From contig JAIUPT010000041.1 in NCBI GenBank assembly GCA_022315425.1, positions 2,418,001 to 2,482,000 on the forward strand: DNA of 64,000 nt. The letters are read 5' to 3'. A program made the translations under genes and the position numbers. This stretch comes from Pseudevernia furfuracea. Taxonomy: Eukaryota; Ascomycota; Lecanoromycetes; Lecanorales; Parmeliaceae. The notes beneath the pieces are model-generated. The model searched no databases. It was not told the origin of the DNA and saw only the letters and a list, made by a program, of their open reading frames with translations. This document shows, in pieces, positions 55,165-64,000 of the stretch (within the stretch, counting starts at the first letter, position 1; every line of letters begins with the position of its first letter).

Positions 55165-56399
55165 CTCCCACACGATCGCTGTACTTCTAGAAGGTCTTCG
55201 CAACCAGAGTCTAGTTGCCTAATCAAGTTAGGCCGGCCTCAATCCAGCCCTATCAAAACGTCGCACATCACTCCCACAGAGTGGTCATTCGTCAAAGTCT
55301 CAAATCAATTGCCTCACGAAACACCTCAAATTTGTCCCGCGTCAGCGCCTTGGTCAGTTCGTCAGCCACCTGTTTATCAGTGAGGGTATACTCAAAAGTC
55401 ACGATCTTGTCAGCAACCTTCTCTCTACAGAAGTGATTGCCGATCTCAATATGCTTAATGCGATCATGAGATCGAGAATCCTTGATTAGTGCAATTGCGC
55501 TCTGATTGTCGTCGTAGATAATGATCGTTTTTAGAGCATTGCTGTTGAGTTACAGTGACGTTAGAAGACTTCGTAGTCAAATTGCTTTCTTAATAACCTA
55601 TGTTTGCTCGATATACTCTGCTTCACAAGTCGAAAGGGCGACGATAGTCTGTCGTTTAAAAGATCAACTAATAACAGCGCTTTCGACGTTAAACACGTAA
55701 TCTAAGATAGAGCGACGCGTAGCTGTATCGTCAGCCCAGTTAGAATTAATATAATCGATCAAGCTTAAGAGAGTCTCTTGAAACGTCAGTTGAAAATTGA
55801 GTGTTTCTTTCAAGTACTAAAAGATTCGTTTCATCGCATCTTAATATCGTTTAGTCGAATTATGTGCGTAGCGACTGATAACAGATATAGTATAAATAAG
55901 ATCGAGACGAGTTTTTAACATAATATACATCAGCGATTCAATAGCGAATTAATAACGCAATTTGTTCTTAGACGTAGCTTCGTACTCATTCTCTGCGAGT
56001 TTCAATTTGATTATTATTTTTATTGAAGTGACTACTGACTTTGCGTCTCATATGTCGTTGTCTCGAAGCACTCGTTCAACGTATTCAGCTTGCCCTAGAC
56101 GAATAGTCTTATTAATACGATCACGAGTGACAGTCATCTCTAGATAATAAGCATAGGGTCTCAAGTCGATTATGTGAAATTTGACGTTGAGAGCATCTTT
56201 GATTCTTTGAATATCTGCACGATTAGAATTAGTGATTAAAACATTATCAACATAAAGCGCAATGATGATATCTGTTTGAGAGTCGATGAACACACTATAG
56301 TTAGCATCGATGAGAGTGAAGTCTTATTCTTTCATGAATTCGACGAAGATGTTATATCAAACTCGAGATGATTGTTTCAAATCATATAAGACAAGTATA

Positions 56400-57250
56400 G
56401 ACTCACGAATTAAATTCGTGATACGATATTAAAATTAATTTAAATTAACTTAAGACTTAAGTCGTAAAAAAAAGAAAAAACTCTTTAAGAAAATATTAAA
56501 TTTGATTAATATTTTAAATAGCTTTTTTTCTGCTTTTTTTCTGCCTTTTTTTTTTTTTAAGATTATTATAATACGATTTACGATTTAATTTAATTAATTA
56601 ATTAATTTTTTTTTTTTTTTTTTTTTTTGACGCAGCTCGGATTCGAATCCTACAATTTACAAATTTACAAATTTAATCGTTTTATCATTTTATCACTACA
56701 TGGAAAAATTTCGCTACTAAAATCTAGTTCGTCAACGCTAAAAACCTTCAACTTACAATTTATTAATAACTATAAGACCGATTTCAAAAACTCTTGGTTC
56801 TCTGAATAGCGCAAATAAGTCTTCACAATTTAAAAAAAAAATCTCAAAAAAGTAATAGAAAAGTAAAAAGTTATTCAAAATATAAGACTTGTACGCACAA
56901 ATTTTTTCGAGGCCGCGCATTCGCCAAGAAGTAAGCGATCGGGCAGCGATATTTGAATTCTACTTTACTTTATCAATAATAGACCAAATTTAATAATTTT
57001 TGCAGCGTTGGAATGCGCAAGTTGAGTTCTATAATTGATGAAAGTTTGAAGATATCATACGTGAAGGGAATAGAGTGTCTGAAGTTGCAAAAAGGTGACA
57101 CCCATTTTTTTGATGAGGGCGCTCGGAAGGCCTAAAAGACGCTATACGGGCGCTAACCGAAGGAGGAAATCAGATAGAATTTATCATTGACTGCACATAC
57201 AAATTTAAGGTATTTTAGCTCAGCCCTACCTTATGGTATTATATATACTG
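56400..57250 (-). mobile_element. Insertion in copia C RT, with tRNA-like promoter box and poly(A): SINE-like
   Basis: RT coding breaks off after KVCKLNK (about 57255) and resumes at LYDLKQ (about 56395). On the minus strand the inserted sequence holds an A-box-like TAGTGATAAAATG (56698-56686), then GGATTCGAATCC (56650-56639, a B-box match), then within ten bases a run of about 23 A's and an AATT repeat. The order A box, B box, poly(A) is typical of tRNA-derived SINEs. Whether the 600 bases 5' of this belong to the same insertion is unclear. Confidence 0.45.
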
Positions 57251-60235
57251 ATCTTGTTTAGCTTGCAGACCTTATTTGAGTATTTCTAAGACTTGAAGTT
57301 AGTGAGTTAATATATATAGATTAGTTCCTTCACTGCATTATATAAGAAGACGATTTTCATATTTATTTGCTTTAGATCTCAGTTCAAGGCCGCTGCGAGG
57401 GCAAACAGAGCTTTATAACTCATAAGTTTCACTACTAAGACGAATATCTCGTTATAGTCTAGTTCTTCACGTTGAGAGCATTCAAGAATCACTCAGCGTG
57501 CTTTGTAACGAGTGATTTCCCCTTTTGATTCTCGCTTCAAGATGAACACCCATTTATCTTTTAATAATTTACGATCTTTGAGACAGTCGACGAGTTCTCA
57601 AGTTCTATTCTTCATTAAGAAGTCAATCTCGTTCTCGATTGCGTCTTTTCACTCTTCGCTGTTAGGATTATTATCTGCGATTGTCTCTTCGTAATTCTTT
57701 GACTTATAAGATTCTCGAGCAATGAAGACAAGAAGTGCAATTGAGTCTAATAATAAATCGCGATCTAATAGATACGAGTAATTTCGTAACGAGGTCGCAG
57801 AAGCATTATCTTCGTCTATTAAAATTTCGAATAAAGGGATTAAGAACGACGTTATCATCGCTAACGTTAAGACGGATAATGAATGTGATATCGAGTTTTC
57901 TAAGACTACTGACGGCGTTGATTTTGAAGTTATGTTATTATCAACTACGATCGTAGTGAGTTCAGATTCTTTCGTAGATTGAGATGACGATTCGATCGAC
58001 ACTAATGTTTTCTTCACTGTGATAGAATCTAAGAATTTTTTAACACGTAAAAAGTGAGAAGAGATCTTATCTCAGATTACTTTAAAGATGCGATAGATTC
58101 TGTTATCGTCAAGAAGCATCTTATAAATATAATCGTTTTCGTAATCGATAAGTCGTGCAGAAGCATTAGTAATAGTGCGACTTTAATCTTTTATTTAATT
58201 AGTGTGAGATTTTCGAGTAATATATCACTTATAAGATTCAAGAGAGCGAAGATGTTTGAGATTTGACTTATATTCGATTTCTGCTTCGTAAGAAGTCAGC
58301 GTTCGAGTCTAAGTGAGTCGTCGATTACGTAAATAATTGATCGCGAGTATTAATTGTGATTAATAGCGTATAGATAATTTAATGTCTTTCATTATCGTGA
58401 ATACGCAGTTCTTCAAGTCTTGATTTAGTCGCTTAAAGAATTTATTTTGTTAAGAATTGTCGAGCATAGTTAACTCTTATAGAATATTATTCTTATCGCG
58501 AAAACGATTAAAGACGTGATTACTATACTCGTCTTCTCAGTTAGTGCGAAGTCTACGATATCGAAATTTATCTCGTTTATTACGTATCAAAAAACGGCGA
58601 AAGATCGAAAAGATCTCGCCTTTGAAACGTAATAGTTCGACTTCGAAACGTTTAGTGAAATCGTCGAGAAAGATAATGAAATATCTGAAATCATCTTTGA
58701 TTTCTTTTATGATATCAATATCGCTGTGAATTAGATCAAGAGAACGCCTGTCAGGGCGAATATAAGAGATATGCTTGACTTACTGAATTTTCTTGATGAT
58801 ATAGAACACGCAAGACGTCTTATTACTTACATCTTTGCTCAGATCGATTTTATAGTACGAAAGCTACTTCACGTCGTCAGCGTGACTCAAGCAGCGATAA
58901 TAATAAGTCAGGGTTTCGAGATTTGACTTACGTTTTTGTCTCTTTCGAGATGTGAAGTTCTCGAAGTTAAAGCTAGTGCTATTACGCGACGTGTCAAAGT
59001 TAAACTCGAAATCACAGCTTGTAACGAAGCTAATAATAATGTCAAACTCGTATATAACACTTCGAAGACGCTTTGCTGATGTAGACGAAATAATTAATTC
59101 GTTAATTGAATTAACAGTTGAATTAACAATCATGATCTGTCTAGATATAAATATTAATCAGAGCTTTCGAACTTGCTTTGATACGAGAACGATCATTAAA
59201 GATATCGTCTTTAATTGTTAATAATTCTCTCACATATTAAAGCGAAAGATATCGTTATTAATTAGTCAGATAGTAATGTCTCGACGATTTATTTTGATAT
59301 TATTTCTCACAATTTTAATAAAACAGTTCGAACGCATCAGCTTACTCTGAAATATTAAGTTCATTGATAGTTCAGAAACATGAAGAACATCGTCGAGAAT
59401 AAGTCTAATGCACTTGTTATTCACGTTAATTCTAAGCTCAATTTTATCTTTATTAATAGAGATAAGAGAATCGATTACTTCTGCAATAAAACGACAATTA
59501 TTCGTCGATATGAATAGACGATATGTCTTAAAGACTAATCGATTAAAAGTAATATAAACAGAGCAGCAGAAGTCGAGTCTTCATCGTTTCGACATAATAT
59601 CGACGATAGCGATCATAATATAATCGTTCTCTGAAAGAGAGACGTAGTATTCTGAATCGTCTCGTCGCACAGCAGTGAAGCACTTATCAATCTTAAAGTT
59701 TTCGTCGAAGTGTGCTTCTTCTGAGTTATAATATACTAAATTAACATCACGATCATCACGGGACTTTCGCTTCTTATTTCGATCGTTTCGATCTTGATCT
59801 CGATCGTATCGTCCCTTTCTATCGCGATTGTCCCTCTCGTGATCGTTATAATCGTTACGATCACGACTACGACTGCGTCTGCGTCTGTCTGAGTTATCAG
59901 ACTAAGTATTATTCTTCGAGTTACACTCATAATGAATGTGATAAATCTTCTAACAGTGTTGATAGAACTTCACGAGACGTCGAAGATACACGACGTCTGA
60001 CCCTTCGACAGCCCTCGATTGCGATCTTTGCGTCGTCTGATTCGTCGTATTCGTGACTGCGTATGCTTCAGATCAAATAACAATCAGTTTAAGAATTGAC
60101 TCTATTCGACTAATAGACGAATTAATCACTGTTTGAATAAATCGCTGAGTGACGTATTTCAGCGTGAAGACGAACTTTTCGACTACATTAATTGTATCGT
60201 GAATCTAAATATAATATAAAAAGTAATTCTCATAC

Positions 60236-61548
60236 TGTCCGGGCCCTCCGCGAAGTTCTAATACCATCATATAACTAGTATATGATGATCTCATAACGAT
60301 ATATAGTTATATAACCGGGATATAATAGTTCTACCCTCGTCGTTGATTAGTTATATTCTCGTTATATATAACAAAATTCTTATAAATAGTTGCGTAACGG
60401 TTATATAACGGTTATATAACGATTATATTAATTTAAAGTCTTCTTCGTTATTTAGGAAGGTGCTATACTTGAAAAAAAATTCTAAGTCTCGCAATTATTC
60501 ACAGCAGTCACAGCAGTCATGCAGCCATTGCAGCCATTGCAGCCATTGCAGTCACTGCAGCCATGTCGCGATGCAGCCATTGCAGCCATTGCAGTCATTG
60601 CAGTCATTGCAACCATTGCAGTCATTGCAGCCATGGCAGTCACTGCAGTCATGCAGTTATGCAGCCATGCAGCCATATCGCCATGAAGACATGAAGACAT
60701 GGAGACATCTCAGTCGTTGCAGTCATGTCGTCATGCAGTCAATGCAGCCATTGCAGCCATTGCAGTCATTGCAGCCATGTCGCCATACAGCCATTGCAGC
60801 CATTGCAGCCATTACAGCCATGGAGCCATGGAGACATCTCAGTCAATGCAGCCATTGCAGCCATTGCAGCCATTGCAGTCACTGCAGCCATGTCGCCATG
60901 TCGCCATGCAGTTATTGTAGTCATTGCAGCCACCGCCATGTCGCCATTGCAGCCATGGAGACATGGAGACATCTCAGTCACTGCAGCCATGTCGTCATGC
61001 AGCCATTGCAGCCACTGCAGCCATTGCAGCCATGTAGCCACTGCAGCCATGGAGACATGGAGACATCTCAGTCACTGCAGCCATGTCGTTATGCAGCCAT
61101 TGCAGCCACTGCAGCCATTGCAGCCATGTAGTCACTGCAGCCATGGAGACATGGAGACATGGAGACATCTCAGTCACTGCAGCCATGTCGTTATGCAGCC
61201 ATTGCAGCCATGCGCAGTCACGAAGATCTCTTAGTCACTGTATTCTCATATTCTTGAAAATTAAGAAATAGAAATTGGCTAGAAATTGACTAGAAATCGA
61301 CTGAATTTAGAACCAATTTATATTCGTTGTACACCCGACTCAAAATCGAACTCACAACTTCATGACAACTTCACGACAACTTCACTAAACCTGATTTGGT
61401 TGTAGGGAAGGTCTTTCGAGCTATATGATCGTTGTCGTTTAGTTATAAAACCAGCTCAAGCTGGTCGCAGAACTAGTCGCACGACCAATTAAGAACTAAT
61501 CCGTAATCGTCTCATAACCGTCTTAAAACCTATAAGGTTGGCAGGACA
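60236..61548 (+). mobile_element. CAGCCATTG-repeat element, copy 1, inserted in copia C gag
   Basis: Interrupts the gag frame. Its ends form a perfect nine-base inverted pair, ATACTGTCC (60232-60240) and GGACAGTAT (61544-61552). Inside lie an AT-rich left part with repeated TTATATAAC/GGTTATATAAC, a poly(A) stretch at 60473-60480, the minisatellite core (60505-61220) and an AT-rich right part with a short GACAACTTCA direct repeat. It is related to the inverted copy at 53700-54726. It carries no transposase; presumably non-autonomous. Confidence 0.6.
60505..61220. repeat. Minisatellite of CAGCCATTG and variant nonamers
   Basis: Dozens of nine-base units (CAGCCATTG, CAGTCATTG, CAGTCACTG) are mixed with longer phrases such as GGAGACATCTCAGTCACTGC. 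Because the unit lacks stop codons in all six frames, long artificial frames appear in every register (Gln-Pro-Leu, Ser-His-Cys, Ala-Ile-Ala). I do not call these genes. Confidence 0.9.
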
Positions 61549-62945
61549 GTATTCTTTATTTAATTCGATATGAAAAAGAAAGATAAAATAGGCGTCGTTT
61601 AGACGTAATTTCTTATAAATCGTTCGAATTTCATTGTGAAGTTCTTTGAACTTCTCAGCGTATTCGAAGACGTTTTTATAATCACTTAACTTCAACAGTG
61701 ATAGACGTCGAAAACGATTATTAAGAAAATTAGAATCTTTAAGCTTACAGCCCTATCTAATAACGATTCAGAGAAAGTAGACGTTATTAATGTTCTTATA
61801 ATCACTATAGTAGTTAACTTCAAGAGTGCTTAGAATAACGTTACAGCACACTAAGTGTTTTTCTTCTTATCTGTCACGACGGATTTCGTACGAATCTAGA
61901 GTTTTTAACACTGACACTGAAGTGAAAGATGCTTAATTCGACTTAGTCTGAATCTGAGTAGCTGCGTTGATCGTATTTACTTTATTTATATCGATCTGAG
62001 TAACACGAGACGAGAAAACAAGCTAACTTTTCGTTGTGTACTTTTATAACAGTTCGTTGATGAGATACTCTTTGACAGCGCGCTTTCAGATCTAATATTC
62101 TTCGAGAGTTTCGAGTTTGACTATGTGCGTTAACAGACTGCTCGATTTGATAGTAACTGTTTCAGAGTTCATAACTAATAATCGTATATTCAAAAAGATC
62201 GATATCACTACAGTCTTCAAGTTCTAACTCGTTCGTTGAGAGTTTTAATATGAGTGAGACGTTATTATCGCTCGACGTGTTCGATACGTAGTTCTCTTGA
62301 CTCACTTTGATTAGATTTTAAGCTTCAGAGTCAAGATTGCTTAGTTCGTCAAGGTCACGATACTAAAGCTCGTGATTATATCGAGGAAAATCACGTTCAA
62401 AGATACGACGATAACGACGCTCACACTCTTAATCTCCTATAGAGATACAATAAACAGCGTCAATTTCGAGGCAGTTAATAACAATTTGAGAGCTTTATGT
62501 AGAGATTAATTGATATTTGAAATTAAAGAAGATATCGAAAGAAGTACAATAAGATTTAGACGTAGAAACAGTAAGAAAAAGACTTTAAATAGAGATTAGA
62601 CGTGTAGATCGTCTGATAAATAAAGACTCTCTGAGAGAGACACGAGATATATATATCGACTCATAGATCTTATTATCATTGTTATTTTTATTGTTAGAAA
62701 TAAGAGTAAAAGCAAGAACGCTCGCCCCTCTCGTAAGAATCTTCGACGTATACTTATTTCACTGCGCGAGGTGTCGAAGACGATTTACACTTAGAATCTT
62801 TTGCGCTTGCACCTCTCTTAAAAGAGACGACATCTATCGAGAAGTTAATTTCATTACGCTCACGAATCGAAAGAATATAAAACGTGAGTCGCGAGTTAAG
62901 CGAAAGAATATACTATATAGTTAACAAGCGAAAGAATACACTACA

Positions 62946-63254
62946 CAGTTGATTGACAGCTTAGTAACGTCTTGATAGAATTTTAAATGAATAGCTTAGT
63001 AGCGTCTAAGCAGATTGACAGCTTAGTAGCGTCTTAATAAAGTTTTTAGATGAATAGCTTAGTAGCGTCTGAGCAGAGTTTTAGATGAATAGCTTAATAG
63101 CGTCTGAGCAGAGTTTTAGATGAACAGCTTAATAACGTCTTAATGAAGTTTTTAGATGAATAGCTTAGTAGCGTCTGAGCAGAGTTTTAGATGAACAGCT
63201 TAGTAGCGTCTGAGCAGAGTTTTAGATGAACAGCTTAGTAGCGTCTTAATGATG
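62946..63254. repeat. 35-bp tandem repeats in the 5' leader of copia element C
   Basis: About nine units built around AGCTTAGTAGCGTCT with the linker GAGCAGAGTTTTAGATGAA. They lie between the 5' LTR and gag of the minus-strand element, that is, in its untranslated leader. Units differ mostly by transitions (GTAGCG/ATAACG). Confidence 0.85.
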
Positions 63255-63679
63255 TAATATTTAATAATTTGAAGGTTTTAACTCTTGCGCTGTTTGAACA
63301 ACAAGGCGATAAGTATTCGTTACAGAGTCAAAGCAATCTACTTGATGTGATTCACAGACGAAATGATTTCTTTTATTGATTGACCTAGCGAGCGATTCGA
63401 TTCAGATCTAGCTTCGTCGGCTGTAAGGTGATCCCAGCGATAGTTCTAGCGATTGCTGGATTTCGAAGTCAAACTCATTTTCACGTCTTTCTTTCGATTG
63501 AAGTCTCAGCCTTCTAAAGATAGAGTTTGTTTTATAGATATAACATTCAAAGTGAGATGTTAATGTTTTGTTTGCTGAGACTCTCAGCCCAATTGAAACA
63601 CTCTAAATAAGTCAGCAGACGGCTCTGAAGTTGAACGTAGTACTACTAAAAGAATACCCTGCGATTCGGGCTCATAACC

Positions 63680-63811
63680 TGTTAAAATATAGATATGTGA
63701 AACATCTAATTGAGTTGTATAACTAGTACAGTAGATCGCTACATACAAAATCCACCAAGTCTAAACGCCGGGTTGATATCGTGAAAAGTCACCTCGGCTA
63801 GAATTTTGACA
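63680..63811 (-). repeat. 5' LTR of copia element C (132 bp)
   Basis: Minus-strand start at 63811. Followed internally by GGTTATGAGCCCG, and flanked outside by the AATAT duplication. Confidence 0.9.
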
Positions 63812-64000
63812 AATATTCGTTATTAATAATAAGCTTGAAACAGTCTTTCAAGTTCGCATCTCAACGTGAATCTAAATCGAAACGATTCTTATCGATCTAT
63901 GTCTTGAACATTATTAGCTTATTAATTCGATACTTATAATTAATAACTAAGTCGTATCGCGTAACGAAAATAATATAATTATTAATAATCAAAATTTGAA
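63812..64000. other. AT-rich sequence to the window end
   Basis: Contains the right copy of the AATAT target duplication (63812-63816). No gene or repeat recognised in the remaining bases. Confidence 0.5.

Larger units (their letters stand above)
55300..62000 (-). pseudogene. gag-pol remnant of copia element C, twice interrupted
   Basis: Read right to left. Gag: about 61700-61549, ending IELNKEY, interrupted by the 60236-61548 insertion. It continues from 60235 (ENYFLYYI, HDTINVVEKF) to a Cys/His knuckle-like HCQKIYHIHYEC region near 59940 (with a stop at the Gln) and an Arg/Asp-rich tail. Protease and GAG-pre-integrase: about 59700-59200 (LDDVLHVSELSMNL). Integrase: 59130-58300 (YYYRCLSHADDVK, FIIFLDDFTKRFEVEL). 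RT: 57640-57260 (KWVFILKRE, LFALAAALN, KVCKLNK), interrupted, then resumed at about 56395 (LYDLKQSSRV) with YVDN for YVDD at about 56245. RNase H: to about 55300. Many stops. Confidence 0.75.
55033..63811 (-). mobile_element. Ty1/copia element C, full length, with perfect target-site duplication
   Basis: 132-bp LTRs at both ends, TGTCAAAATTCTAG at the minus-strand start and TTTTAACA at the end. The flanking pentamers are identical: AATAT at 55028-55032 and AATAT at 63812-63816. A GGGAG purine run precedes the 3' LTR, and a GGTTATGAGCCCG primer-binding-like site follows the 5' LTR. Its length of 8.8 kb is large for a copia element and is explained in part by two later insertions (56400-57250 and 60236-61548). 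Confidence 0.92.

Noticed and set aside
60460..61234. Long Ser-His-Cys, Gln-Pro-Leu and Met-Ala-Ala frames on both strands
   Set aside because: The CAGCCATTG unit has no stop in any frame, so long frames arise automatically; all six are similarly open and none has a gene-like start or domain.
62946..63254. CRISPR-like array of 35-bp repeats
   Set aside because: The units are head-to-tail without unique spacers, and the context is a eukaryotic retroelement leader.

Overview
The window looks like a transposon-rich, AT-biased accessory region of a filamentous ascomycete (Pezizomycotina) genome. Four things point there: spliceable introns of 50-65 bp with GT...AG ends and CTRAY-type branch sites; a Zn(II)2Cys6 gene; an NB-ARC/TPR gene of the fungal NLR type; and relics of fungus-specific families (DUF3435/FluG-type, DUF3638/DUF3645). 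The many LTR retroelements are broken in a way that suggests repeat-induced point mutation (RIP), seen as transitions, scattered stops and AT-rich blocks.

Layout. 1-3161: 3' part of a Ty1/copia element, inserted in a chromodomain-bearing Ty3/gypsy element whose remainder runs to 6439. 7401-11659: the centrepiece, two intact divergent genes. The left gene encodes an alpha/beta-hydrolase (lipase-like) that ends in a short Gly/Asn motif, NNAGFQLGHNAGNM. The right gene encodes an NB-ARC/TPR receptor that begins with the matching motif NNQGFQLGSNLGQVH. This is the architecture of fungal amyloid-signalling pairs of the PP/RHIM-like type, in which an NLR templates amyloid folding of a partner effector. 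11.7-20.7 kb: a Tc1-like scrap, two small unidentified or nuclease-like ORFs, a DUF3638/DUF3645 pseudogene and DUF3435-type remnants (the superfamily of Starship captain recombinases), all degraded.

20.8-34.8 kb is a gene island in normal base composition. It holds five intact orphan genes, of which at least four clearly encode membrane proteins (20839-23052, 23338-24624, 24752-25687 minus, 29187-30139, 30331-31584 minus), and a small Zn(II)2Cys6 protein gene (33904-34758). Intergenic stretches hold relics and simple repeats.

36-64 kb is mostly AT-rich retroelement. A 126-bp MITE lies at 36.0 kb. A 5'-complete copia element (36621-41263, plus) meets a full-length copy of the same family (41264-47763, minus, 122-bp LTRs), making a large inverted repeat. 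A third, larger copia element (55033-63811, minus, 132-bp LTRs) has a perfect AATAT target-site duplication and carries its own insertions. One of these is a repeat built on CAGCCATTG units that also occurs, inverted, near 54 kb; another has a tRNA-like B box and a poly(A) tail.

All exon models were worked out by eye. Those given as intact preserve the reading frame across every junction, but no transcript evidence was available.
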